12,832 bases of DNA, taken from positions 1 to 12,832 of the forward strand of contig DDVH01000038.1 of NCBI GenBank assembly GCA_002345215.1, in the 5' to 3' direction. Every line of letters begins with the position of its first letter. Positions within the stretch are counted from its first letter, which is position 1. Source of the DNA: Anaerolineales bacterium UBA2317. GTDB taxonomy: Bacteria; Chloroflexota; Anaerolineae; Anaerolineales; Villigracilaceae. The notes beneath the pieces were generated by a model. That model worked only from the letters and a program-made list of their open reading frames with translations, made no database searches and had not been told where the DNA came from. The translations under genes were made by a program, and so were the position numbers. This document shows positions 1-6,878 of the stretch, in pieces.

Positions 1-538
1 ATAGTACATCCCAAGAGTTCCATCGTAAAAATCTGCCGATGTAAATGCCGAGGCTAGCCAGAAACCCAACAGATAATACAAACAACCAACCTGTGATTCT
101 GCCAAACTCTCTACGCACGATGTTTTGCATCATAAACAACGAGATTAAACCGAGAGACAAACCCGTCCATGCAAACCATAATAGCAGAAGGGTATCAAAC
201 CAAATGGGTATATCACCAACTTTTTTCCAACTCAAGTGAAACAAATCTGTGAGAATGTAGGGTGCGTTTGGAAAAAATAAAAGCCACAACAATGCCACGA
301 ATGGCATCACAAGCAATAGGGTTTTACGATTCCATGAAAATGATTCGGCGGCGTATGCAAACCCAAGCGGAATCCATGCTAGAAAAATATTCCACAACAA
401 AAAGGCATATTCATCTGAACCGCTGAGGATGGTTCTTAAACGAAACAGCACCACCGAAAATAATGTTGCTCCGCACAGTAGCGTGAAAAGGGTTAAGCGA
501 AAACGATATGGGTAAATTTGTTGATATAGATTTTTCAT
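1..538 (-). CDS. DUF1361 family multi-pass membrane protein, copy 1 (C-terminus beyond the left edge)
   Basis: Translating leftward from the ATG at 538 gives 179 stop-free codons to the window edge, so the C-terminus is missing. The protein is very hydrophobic, with about five membrane segments visible. It shares landmarks with the protein at 734-1492: WNIFLAWIP near residue 49, FFPNAPYILTDL near 88, a WTG motif and IGRFLRWNSWDVL near the cut end. These match the DUF1361 family, whose function is not known. By eye roughly half of the aligned positions are identical between the two copies, with no length difference in the first 60 residues, so this is an old tandem duplication rather than a recent one. 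The start is supported by GGAGG five bases upstream. The gene is separated from copy 2 by an inverted-repeat element. Confidence 0.85.
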   Translation of the reverse strand, partial: MKNLYQQIYPYRFRLTLFTLLCGATLFSVVLFRLRTILSGSDEYAFLLWNIFLAWIPLGFAYAAESFSWNRKTLLLVMPFVALLWLLFFPNAPYILTDLFHLSWKKVGDIPIWFDTLLLLWFAWTGLSLGLISLFMMQNIVRREFGRITGWLFVLSVGFLASLGIYIGRFLRWNSWDVL

Positions 539-543
539 GGCAA

Positions 544-548
544 CCTCC
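544..548 (-). promoter_or_regulatory. Shine-Dalgarno for DUF1361 copy 1
   Basis: GGAGG on the minus strand, five bases before the ATG at 538. It fixes the start of the edge-truncated gene and suggests independent translation rather than coupling to copy 2. Confidence 0.7.
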
Positions 549-556
549 AAATTGAG

Positions 557-590
557 GCAAGTGTAAATTTCTTTTCTTTCATTTACTTGC
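557..590. repeat. Imperfect hairpin upstream of DUF1361 copy 1
   Basis: The arms GCAAG/TAAAT (557-561 and 564-568) pair with ATTTA/CTTGC (581-590). There is a two-base bulge and a 12-base loop that is purine-only on the minus strand. The hairpin lies in the leader of copy 1 and is not followed by a T-run, so it is not a convincing terminator. A role as a leader structure is only a guess. Confidence 0.35.
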
Positions 591-613
591 AAAGGCTATC
601 AGGAATTTTTTTT

Positions 614-749
614 GTCATTGCGAGGGCGATGGTCGAGTAGCGAAGCGTATCGAGACCAGCCCGAAGCAATCTCAAACATAATGCCCAAGATAAACTTTTA
701 TAGGGATTGCTTACCACTTCGTGGCACGCGTCGCTACGCTCGCAATGAC
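614..749. repeat. Inverted-repeat intergenic element (MITE-like, about 136 bp)
   Basis: The element has perfect 11-bp terminal inverted repeats, gtcattgcgag (614-624) and ctcgcaatgac (739-749). A nested 8-bp pair lies at 664-671 and 705-712, and a further semi-palindromic stretch at 631-657. Elements with GTCATTGCGAG-type ends are scattered through many bacterial genomes as non-coding interspersed repeats; this is from general knowledge, not a search. No transposase is present. The right end overlaps the end of the DUF1361 gene at 734-1492, whose final codons (S-L-R-A-stop) are read from the terminal repeat. Several open frames crossing this region are by-products of the palindromic composition. 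Confidence 0.75.
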
Positions 750-1492
750 GGTGTGTTTGATGGCTGTGTAGAAGCCAATTGTTCTGGCGTTTCTTGTAAC
801 CTTGTTGTTTGCTCAATGAGCATGTGACTAAATGAATACAAAAGCACAAACACAAATAAGAAGAACACAGTATATAAAACTGTAAATGCCGCCAGACGCA
901 TACTCGGGTCAATCACCAAGCCTAAAATATCCATCGCCGTTTCGGATGGGTTTTGTAAAATATCCCATGAATTTAATCGCACAAAGCGACCAATATACAT
1001 ACCGAAACTACTCGCCGCTGAAATGATAAATACGAAAGCCCAGCCAACCCATCTGCTAATGGTGCGGAAGATAATATCTTGCATCAAATACAGTGAAATG
1101 ATTCCAAGCAATGTACCTGTCCATGAACACCACACAACAATAATCACGTCGTACCAAAGCGGTGCCCCGACTCCGCCAGCACGGGCGAGGTCTTGTAAAT
1201 CAGTCAGCATATAAGGAGCATTTGGGAAAAAGATGAGCCACAAAAAGGAGATGATTGGAATCACAATATATAAAGTGACTTTTCTCCACGAAATGGCGTG
1301 AGCAAAATATGCCAAGATGAACGGAATCCAAGCCAGAAAGAGATTCCAAATCAAGCCAGAATGTCTTGTCGAATCAGTGTAAGCCACGCGCGCGGCTACC
1401 AACAAAATACATGCCAAACATGCCAAATTCAACAAAATGAAGACAGCCAAATTGTGGCGATTGCGAAATATATAATTTTTTATTTTGTTCAT
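734..1492 (-). CDS. DUF1361 family multi-pass membrane protein, copy 2
   Basis: A 252-residue integral membrane protein with about six or seven hydrophobic helices. The DUF1361 landmarks are WNLFLAWIP (49-57), FFPNAPYMLTDL (88-99), WTG (near 124) and IGRFVRLNSWDIL (167-179). The family has no established function. The tail after about residue 222 is hydrophilic, and its last residues with the stop codon are encoded by the terminal repeat of the element at 614-749, so the native C-terminus may have been replaced. The ATG at 1492 lies 10 bases after the DinB stop codon and no clear Shine-Dalgarno is seen, so expression probably depends on the upstream genes. DUF1361 copy 1 follows downstream. 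Confidence 0.88.
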   Translation of the reverse strand: MNKIKNYIFRNRHNLAVFILLNLACLACILLVAARVAYTDSTRHSGLIWNLFLAWIPFILAYFAHAISWRKVTLYIVIPIISFLWLIFFPNAPYMLTDLQDLARAGGVGAPLWYDVIIVVWCSWTGTLLGIISLYLMQDIIFRTISRWVGWAFVFIISAASSFGMYIGRFVRLNSWDILQNPSETAMDILGLVIDPSMRLAAFTVLYTVFFLFVFVLLYSFSHMLIEQTTRLQETPEQLASTQPSNTPSLRA

Positions 1493-1502
1493 AATGATTG
1501 AG

Positions 1503-1997
1503 TTAAATCTTTTTCCTCAAAAAGAGAATCATATCAATATCCCCAGGCGAGTGACCAACATCGGTTAACATGGCGGCAACTTCAGCCCGATGTTGTGTGC
1601 CGTGATTGACCACATGCGCCATTGATTCCCATAAAATATTTTCATACTTCACACCTTCAGTAGATGTGTAGTGAAATGGCGAATTTAATTGTTCTTCCGA
1701 AACACTTTCTACAAACTTCATTAATTCTTTTTCTTCTTCTGCCCAACGCGTGTGTAACGATTCAAAAGTCGGGAAATCTTCTGGTTTGAAACGATGCGTT
1801 GGCGACACACCTTCCCAACGGTTGCGCCAAATCCATTCAGCAAACAGAGCGTGAGTCAATGTACTGCGAATGCCTCCATGTGGAAAATTTGCAGGTGCAA
1901 CAAACTGCTCGACCGTCAGGTTTGAAGCAGCACTAAAAATCTTATGATTTGCCCATTGGTTATATTTGAATAATGTTTGTATCGTCTGCTTATTCAT
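1503..1997 (-). CDS. DinB-family (DUF664-like) four-helix metal-binding protein
   Basis: A 164-residue protein, the usual length for the DinB/YfiT four-helix-bundle superfamily. The N-terminus (QTLFKYNQWANHKIF) is typical of the first helix. The likely metal-binding triad is H49 (in TLTHALFAE), H132 and H136 (in HVVNHGTQHRAEV). Members bind Zn or Ni, and some are thiol transferases (bacillithiol or mycothiol type); most have no assigned reaction, so the substrate here is unknown. The start codon overlaps the end of the alpha/beta hydrolase by 8 bases (1990-1997), which indicates translational coupling and a shared transcript. Confidence 0.88.
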   Translation of the reverse strand: MNKQTIQTLFKYNQWANHKIFSAASNLTVEQFVAPANFPHGGIRSTLTHALFAEWIWRNRWEGVSPTHRFKPEDFPTFESLHTRWAEEEKELMKFVESVSEEQLNSPFHYTSTEGVKYENILWESMAHVVNHGTQHRAEVAAMLTDVGHSPGDIDMILFLRKKI

Positions 1998-2874
1998 GTT
2001 TCCTCTGCAAAAATTCTAACAGAATTGGGTTGACCTCGTGCGGTTTCTCATAATGCGGAATGTGCCCACAATTTTCAATCGCATGAAACTCAGTGTGAGG
2101 AATTGCTTTCAAAATCAATTTGCTATGTTCAAAAGGCACAGTCACATCTTGTTTGCCCCAAAATAATAATGTCGGTTTGTGTAGTTTTCCGATTTGCTCA
2201 TAAACTTCTAAAAATGAATCCAACATATTATTTCGCATGGTGGATAAAATGGCGCGTTTGAAGCCATGATATTGCATTTGGATTGCATACTTTGATTGAA
2301 ATTGCTCAACGAGTTCAGGCGTGAACAAATCATCAGCCACAGACTTAACCATACTCCCGCTTCCAAACAGACCTAGTAACAGTTCGCCGACCATCGGAAT
2401 TTTTACTACCCTCAATAGCGTTGAAAACTGAATCGGCTTTGCCCCCGCTGGGTCAATCAAAATATGTTTGGATACATACTCTGGATACTTTGCAACAAAT
2501 TTTGCAGTGATAGGTCCGCCCATAGACAAACCTACTAAATTTATTTTTTTGAAATTCAATCCATCTAACAATTCTTTGAGTTGTTTTACAAAAAGATGGA
2601 TATCGTATTTTAAGTTTGGTCTATCAGAAAATCCACGCCCGAATAAATCGTATCTTAATACATGAAAACCTTGCTTTGATAAAAACTCAAAAGTTGGGTC
2701 ATAAATAAAAGATGGGACAGAAAATCCATGAACCAAAACAACTGTATCACCGTTTTCATCTCCGCCTAATTGATAGTGTGTAACTCCATTTGATAATTGA
2801 ATAAAATCGCCACCCGCTTCTTTGCGGATGATTTCATTTAATTCTTTGGTTTCGTCAAGGTAGGGAAATGACAT
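1990..2874 (-). CDS. Alpha/beta-hydrolase fold enzyme
   Basis: A 294-residue enzyme with a complete alpha/beta-hydrolase catalytic set: oxyanion loop HGF (49-51), nucleophile elbow GLSMGG with S117, acid D243 in GKQDVTVP, and H271 in CGHIPHYEKP. A cap region lies between about 145 and 225. The pattern fits a carboxylesterase or a C–C bond hydrolase of the MhpC/BphD type, and no feature decides the substrate. There is no signal peptide, so it is probably cytoplasmic. The ATG at 2874 lies 9 bases after the GNAT stop codon and has no obvious Shine-Dalgarno, while the 3' end overlaps DinB. A near-copy of its first 13 codons occurs at 3359-3403, upstream of the GNAT gene. Confidence 0.92.
   Translation of the reverse strand: MSFPYLDETKELNEIIRKEAGGDFIQLSNGVTHYQLGGDENGDTVVLVHGFSVPSFIYDPTFEFLSKQGFHVLRYDLFGRGFSDRPNLKYDIHLFVKQLKELLDGLNFKKINLVGLSMGGPITAKFVAKYPEYVSKHILIDPAGAKPIQFSTLLRVVKIPMVGELLLGLFGSGSMVKSVADDLFTPELVEQFQSKYAIQMQYHGFKRAILSTMRNNMLDSFLEVYEQIGKLHKPTLLFWGKQDVTVPFEHSKLILKAIPHTEFHAIENCGHIPHYEKPHEVNPILLEFLQRKHE
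2835..2874. repeat. Direct repeat, copy A (5' end of the alpha/beta hydrolase)
   Basis: Bases 2835-2860 match 3367-3392 at 25 of 26 positions. Similarity then continues with substitutions and a three-base gap through the start codon. Copy A is the functional start of the hydrolase (M-S-F-P-Y-L-D-E-T). Confidence 0.8.
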
Positions 2875-2883
2875 TCGATGTAA

Positions 2884-3342
2884 TTATAGTTTGCATTGAT
2901 ACAATGCTGGTTGCTCATTTTCATAAATAACTGTCTTGATAAACTCCCAACCCAAACTTTCTAAAATCCCTGCCGCGGCTACTGTTGTTGCATAAACTAT
3001 CTCATAGCCTTGATCAGAAGCTAATTTCATACCTGCCTGCACCAATTCTGTGCCAATACCATGACCTCGATGAGACTCAACCACATATAGACCTCCTAAT
3101 TCAGGTTGGAACTCTGCTAAAGTTTCGTTGCTGTCCCGCAGGATGATTGTGCCAACCAATTCATTGGACTCAAAGGCAACAAGCCGAATGGGCAGACGAT
3201 TGTAAGAAGCATCTTCAAGAAAATCTTTCTCAAGCTCTGCCTCAGACCAGTTAGCATAATAATCGGGCCATTGCTCACGAAACCATTTCGTCAATGTAGG
3301 GATGGTATCAGGATAATCTGCAAGGAAGCCAATTGTGATCAT
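2884..3342 (-). CDS. GNAT-family N-acetyltransferase
   Basis: A 152-residue protein of typical single-domain GNAT size. Motif A is clear: LGGLYVVESHRGHGIGTELV (82-101), with the acetyl-CoA pyrophosphate-binding R92-G-H-G-I-G97 signature. The preceding strand (LVGTIILRD) and the final GWEF strand are also recognisable. GNAT enzymes transfer an acetyl group from acetyl-CoA to amines, and the substrate cannot be told from sequence. No good Shine-Dalgarno precedes the ATG at 3342. The gene is bracketed by two similar copies of the alpha/beta-hydrolase 5' end (2835-2874 and 3359-3403), so it may have entered this position by recombination. Confidence 0.88.
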   Translation of the reverse strand: MITIGFLADYPDTIPTLTKWFREQWPDYYANWSEAELEKDFLEDASYNRLPIRLVAFESNELVGTIILRDSNETLAEFQPELGGLYVVESHRGHGIGTELVQAGMKLASDQGYEIVYATTVAAAGILESLGWEFIKTVIYENEQPALYQCKL

Positions 3343-3358
3343 AGTCTGCTATATTAAT

Positions 3359-3403
3359 TTATAAAACATTTAATTCATTGGTTTCGTCAAGGCGGGGGAA
3401 CAT
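3359..3403 (-). pseudogene. Remnant of a duplicated alpha/beta-hydrolase start (direct repeat, copy B)
   Basis: Reading leftward from the ATG at 3403 gives M-F-P-R-L-D-E-T-N-E-L-N-V-L-stop. This parallels the hydrolase N-terminus M-S-F-P-Y-L-D-E-T-K-E-L-N-E. One codon is missing, and the copy breaks off into a TAA after 14 codons. It lies between the broken zinc-ribbon gene and the GNAT gene. The coding similarity shows that it descends from a hydrolase gene start rather than matching by chance. It could be the relic of a second hydrolase gene or the scar of an insertion that duplicated the junction. It is unlikely to be a functional peptide. Confidence 0.75.
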
Positions 3404-3408
3404 TCAGT

Positions 3409-3753
3409 TCAACATATTTCACGACTACGACTGGCATTCCATCCACGAATTTCATAGCATTCCTTTTGATATTGTGTATATTTTAACCATAACTCGCTAT
3501 TGTTTATATCAAGTAAGTTGAAGAATAAATTGCCATACTTGTCCCAGATAGAGGCATGGCGTTTGAGAGTAGATTGAATTTGTACTGTGCCGGAATTCAG
3601 AAATTCTGATTTATCTGCATTTGCTAATTCATTCCATAACTTTTGATTATGATCACTTGCCATATTAGGCGATATGCCTTCCAGAAATGAAAGCATGTCT
3701 TCAATTTGATGCCAACAGTAACAATCCTGTTGTTCCAGTTCATAACGGATTTG
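3409..3753 (-). CDS. C-terminal part of a frameshifted zinc-ribbon protein
   Basis: This reading frame opens at 3753, directly after an in-frame TGA, and runs to the stop at 3409. The first internal ATG is at 3696. Residues upstream of that ATG (IRYELEQQDCYCWHQIEDM) read as good helical protein sequence, so the frame is the continuation of the gene at 3624-4196 rather than a separate gene starting at 3696. Restoring one base in the A-run at 3750-3752 would join the two parts into about 262 residues. The piece holds no recognised domain; it is polar, with several Trp and Cys residues (DCYCWH). It is either a decayed gene end or the product of an assembly indel. Confidence 0.65.
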   Translation of the reverse strand, partial: QIRYELEQQDCYCWHQIEDMLSFLEGISPNMASDHNQKLWNELANADKSEFLNSGTVQIQSTLKRHASIWDKYGNLFFNLLDINNSELWLKYTQYQKECYEIRGWNASRSREIC

Positions 3754-4196
3754 TCATTTGGTGCATGAAGTCTGCCATAGTAGACAAATGCCGCATAACT
3801 ACGTCCAGACCCAGAATAATCTAGCATGAAAAACACTTTACACTTTGGCGATTTATAGATTATGGCAGGATAGCCATTCTCGTTTAATTTATAGTCTTCA
3901 TTTTGAGGGCTATTATGCACGAAGAGTTCTGTAGCTTGTTTAAATTCCCATTCAGCAAGTGGCATATAGCGTTCAAGATGTTGCATTAGTGATTGCATAT
4001 TTTCATGCTTTTCCATAGCACGAAACTCAACGCTACTTAAGCCGGGAGAAATTCCCAGAATAATTCCATTTTCTCGGATTAGTGTATGATATTTATTACA
4101 ATTACTACATTTATAAGAACTCCCAGCGTAATCAGCATCTATCATCAAGGATTTTTTACAAGATGGACATATGTAATTTAAGAAGTTTTGATTCAT
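3624..4196 (-). CDS. N-terminal part of a frameshifted zinc-ribbon protein of unknown function
   Basis: This frame gives 190 residues. The first 40 form a zinc ribbon with two CxxC knuckles: C10-P-S-C13 and C30-S-N-C33, in YICPSCKKSL and YKCSNCNKYH. The middle (about 60-148) is a soluble domain that I do not recognise. From about residue 150 the sequence changes character (KLKTCFHFWKAYRLIWQVIIIKSYGMN), as expected for translation in the wrong frame. The biologically sensible continuation lies in the overlapping frame at 3409-3753. A one-base loss in the A-run at 3750-3752 (codon 149) explains this. The gene is richer in A/T than the neighbouring metabolic genes. No clear Shine-Dalgarno precedes the ATG at 4196. 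Confidence 0.65.
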   Translation of the reverse strand: MNQNFLNYICPSCKKSLMIDADYAGSSYKCSNCNKYHTLIRENGIILGISPGLSSVEFRAMEKHENMQSLMQHLERYMPLAEWEFKQATELFVHNSPQNEDYKLNENGYPAIIYKSPKCKVFFMLDYSGSGRSYAAFVYYGRLHAPNDKSVMNWNNRIVTVGIKLKTCFHFWKAYRLIWQVIIIKSYGMN

Positions 4197-4248
4197 GCTT
4201 AAATGTGGCTATCTTTGAGAATGTCTGCCAAATTTTAATTACAAATAA

Positions 4249-6447
4249 TTACTCAATCTTCCCCAACGCTCGTAACACTCTTTCAGGTGTAAATGGAAAT
4301 TCATCAATCCAAACTCCCGTGGCATCATGAATCGCCGCCGCAATGACTGGCGCAACAGGTAAATATGGCAATTCACCGACTCCACGAGCACCCCATGGAC
4401 CATTCGGGTCCGGAATTTCAACCAGAACAGATTCTACTTTTTCAGGAATATCTAAAATCGTCGGCAATAAATAATTGCTGAATTGGTCAGTCAATACTTT
4501 TCCATCTTTTGTTTTGAAATCTTCTAAAACGGCATAACCATGTGCTTGGACAATCGCACCTTCAATTTGCCCGACGATTAAATCAGGATTGATGGCTTTA
4601 CCCACATCATCCGCTGATAAGATGCGTGTCACCTTTACGTGACCTGTTTCTGTATCTACTTCCACTTCACAAGCTTGAGCCACCCATGCATATTGAAAAT
4701 TTGGTGTTGAAAAACCAGTTTCTTTATCCATTGGCGTTGTGCGTGGGGCAAGATATTTAAATTCAGCAATGGCAGGGCGTTCTTCATTGTTCCATTTTTC
4801 AAGAGCCAACTCCGCCGCACCTTTGATTGAATTACCCGCCATAAATGTTAATCGTGATGCAGATGCAGAACCTGGGTTGCCTTGTGTAGCAGAGTCTGAA
4901 ACTTTTAAGTCAATAATATCTGTTGGAACATTCAACGTATGTGCCGCCATTTGAACCATGACAGTATGTGTGCCTTGACCCACTTCCGCGCCGGCGTGAT
5001 GCAAAATCACTTTTTCTATTTTGCCATTTCCATAAATTTCAACTTTTGCCCAACAATTTTCCTGATAGCCAAACGAAAAACCGACGTTCTTAAATCCAGC
5101 AGCAAAACCACGCCCACGAACAATCGCTTCTTTCTTCTTTCTTTTTTCTTCTTTTTTCTTTGTTTTCTTTTTCCATGAGAAACGGTCTCTCGCCGCTTCA
5201 ATACATTGGACAATTGTCACAGGTCCCGGAGCAGGCGTGCCCACGCCCATGGTGTCGCCATCTCGCAAAGCATTTTTCAAACGAAACTCAACAGGGTCTA
5301 TGCCAAGTTTTTCAGCAAGTTTATTCATTTGCATTTCAGCCATGAACAAGGCTTGTGGTGCACCAAATCCGCGAAATGCCGCGCCGGGAATATTGTTTGT
5401 GTAAACGCCGTACACATCTGTTTTTATGTTTGGAATGAAATACGGTCCCGATGATGTAATCGCGGCATTGCCCAACACTTTATTCGATGTGTACATGTAC
5501 GCGCCACCATCGCCAATCAATTCATTTTCAACTGCAATTAATTTTCCATCTTTTGTGGCGCCCCATTTTGCTTTGATGAAAACTTCATGGCGTTTGCCAT
5601 GTCCAATCATTGATTCTCTGCGCGACCAAACAATTTTTACAGGTCGTTGTAACTTCCATGCCGCTAACGCCAAAGGAATTTGAACCGATAAATCTTCACG
5701 TCCGCCGAACGCGCCGCCAATGGCTGGATATATCACGCGCACACTTTCTTCTGGCAAATCTAAAGCATGTGCAATGGATTTTCTATCTGCATGAGTCCAC
5801 TGCCCGGCTGATTCAACTGCGATTAATCCATTTTCATCAATGTACGCCAAACCCGCTTCAGGCTGGAGGTAAGCATGTTCCTGCACAGGAGTATGATACT
5901 CAGCCTCAACAATCACGTCTGCTTTGGCAAATGCATCTTCTACATCCCCTTTGCGGATTTTGTAATGCACACAAATATTTGAGTCGCCCCTGTCTGGGTG
6001 TAAGAGAACTGCATCCGCGCGCATAGCAGTGATCGGGTCAGTGAGAAGCGGTAAATCTTCATAATCCACTTCTATTAATTTCATCGCTTCATGGGCTTGA
6101 TGTTCTGTGTTTGCTACAACGGCGGCAATTTGGTCACCCACAAAACGCACAATGTCGGTATAAGGTTTGTTTGCATCGGGTCCGCAAAAAACAGGTTGGT
6201 CTGGAATTTGCAAACCATATTCATTGTTAGGAACATCTTTGGCAGTAAAAATTGCGACAACACCCTCTGATGCAAGTGCTTTACTTAAGTTGATTTTTTT
6301 TACGCGCGCATGCGGGCGTTCTGCCATGAGAATTTTCATGTGCAACATGCGTTGACGTGTTAAATCACCGGAGTATAAAGTTTCCCCGGTAACTTTTCCT
6401 TGTGCATCTACACGTGGATGAGATTTTCCAATGACAGAATTTGGCAT
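4249..6447 (-). CDS. Xanthine dehydrogenase family protein, molybdopterin-binding subunit
   Basis: This 732-residue subunit holds the molybdenum cofactor of a molybdenum hydroxylase (xanthine oxidase family). Cofactor and active-site motifs are all present: Q189-E-H-A-Y-L, GGAFGGRE (244-251), AFRGFGAPQ (357-365), GAEVGQGTHT (486-495) and GARGVGELP (686-694). E692 is at the position of the catalytic base. The AFRGFG loop resembles purine-type dehydrogenases and lacks the AYRCSFR loop of form I CO dehydrogenase, so it is probably not a CO dehydrogenase. The actual substrate remains open. There is no Tat or Sec signal, so it is cytoplasmic. A lysine-rich linker (426-440) separates the two halves. 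The start codon lies immediately after the stop of the small membrane-protein gene (6449), with no Shine-Dalgarno, so translation is probably coupled. Confidence 0.93.
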   Translation of the reverse strand: MPNSVIGKSHPRVDAQGKVTGETLYSGDLTRQRMLHMKILMAERPHARVKKINLSKALASEGVVAIFTAKDVPNNEYGLQIPDQPVFCGPDANKPYTDIVRFVGDQIAAVVANTEHQAHEAMKLIEVDYEDLPLLTDPITAMRADAVLLHPDRGDSNICVHYKIRKGDVEDAFAKADVIVEAEYHTPVQEHAYLQPEAGLAYIDENGLIAVESAGQWTHADRKSIAHALDLPEESVRVIYPAIGGAFGGREDLSVQIPLALAAWKLQRPVKIVWSRRESMIGHGKRHEVFIKAKWGATKDGKLIAVENELIGDGGAYMYTSNKVLGNAAITSSGPYFIPNIKTDVYGVYTNNIPGAAFRGFGAPQALFMAEMQMNKLAEKLGIDPVEFRLKNALRDGDTMGVGTPAPGPVTIVQCIEAARDRFSWKKKTKKKEEKRKKKEAIVRGRGFAAGFKNVGFSFGYQENCWAKVEIYGNGKIEKVILHHAGAEVGQGTHTVMVQMAAHTLNVPTDIIDLKVSDSATQGNPGSASASRLTFMAGNSIKGAAELALEKWNNEERPAIAEFKYLAPRTTPMDKETGFSTPNFQYAWVAQACEVEVDTETGHVKVTRILSADDVGKAINPDLIVGQIEGAIVQAHGYAVLEDFKTKDGKVLTDQFSNYLLPTILDIPEKVESVLVEIPDPNGPWGARGVGELPYLPVAPVIAAAIHDATGVWIDEFPFTPERVLRALGKIE
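5128..5172 (-). repeat. Homopurine tract encoding a lysine-rich linker
   Basis: Forty-five bases are almost purely A/G on the coding strand, with one pyrimidine, and encode K426 to E440 of the molybdopterin subunit. The tract falls at the linker between the N-terminal and C-terminal halves, where length is tolerated in this family. It is prone to slippage, but the frame is intact here. Confidence 0.7.
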
Positions 6448-6448
6448 G

Positions 6449-6871
6449 TTAGCGTTTGTATTTTTTTAATTTCACATTAGGTGGCGGAACATCCAATGGA
6501 CCATAACGCGGCGGACCCACAAGGCGATATACAAAAGCATACAAAACAGACATGACACCAGCCAGCAAAATCATATATAAAATGCTGGTCACTGCATAAG
6601 CATAGAAATGTCTTGTATTTGTAATCGGGCTGAGGAGAGTCATTAAACCGCTAGAAGCATAAAACCAATCAGGGTAGCGTGGAAAGCCCAGCAGTTGATA
6701 TGGAATCGTCCAATTATTATTGAGTCCATAATCAATGGTGATGACACTTGCCGCAATCGAAATGACAGGGATGACTAACATCATCAAGCATCCAATGCCG
6801 CGCCAAGCCACGTGTACATCGCGGCTTTTTTCTTTAACTTTTTTTCTGGCTAAACTTTGATACTTGCCCAT
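6449..6871 (-). CDS. Small two-helix membrane protein within the molybdenum hydroxylase cluster
   Basis: A 140-residue protein that I cannot assign to a family. The N-terminus is strongly basic (about 1-24). A hydrophobic helix at about 25-47 is followed by an aromatic, Pro-rich loop (48-89), a second helix at about 90-117, and a Pro-rich basic tail ending KLKKYKR. The positive-inside rule places both termini in the cytoplasm and the loop outside. The ATG at 6871 has GAGG five bases upstream, within and beside the stop codon of the FAD–FeS gene. The stop codon abuts the start of the molybdopterin subunit. The position suggests a membrane anchor or partner for the hydroxylase, but it could be an unrelated passenger in the operon. 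Confidence 0.8.
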   Translation of the reverse strand: MGKYQSLARKKVKEKSRDVHVAWRGIGCLMMLVIPVISIAASVITIDYGLNNNWTIPYQLLGFPRYPDWFYASSGLMTLLSPITNTRHFYAYAVTSILYMILLAGVMSVLYAFVYRLVGPPRYGPLDVPPPNVKLKKYKR

Positions 6872-6878
6872 AATAACC

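Noticed and set aside
614..749. CRISPR array or insertion sequence
   Set aside because: There is only one pair of inverted ends, no spacer–repeat periodicity and no transposase.
583..912. Open frame of 109 codons on the minus strand overlapping the element and the DUF1361 3' end
   Set aside because: It lies across the inverted-repeat element and in another frame of the DUF1361 gene; the translation has the Cys/Arg-rich look of a translated repeat.
3359..3403. Functional 14-residue leader peptide
   Set aside because: Its sequence parallels the neighbouring hydrolase N-terminus, so descent from that gene explains it better; no attenuator structure follows.
5610..6026. 138-codon plus-strand frame opposite the molybdopterin subunit
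   Set aside because: It is fully antisense to a gene with clear family motifs and has no ribosome binding site or recognisable domain.
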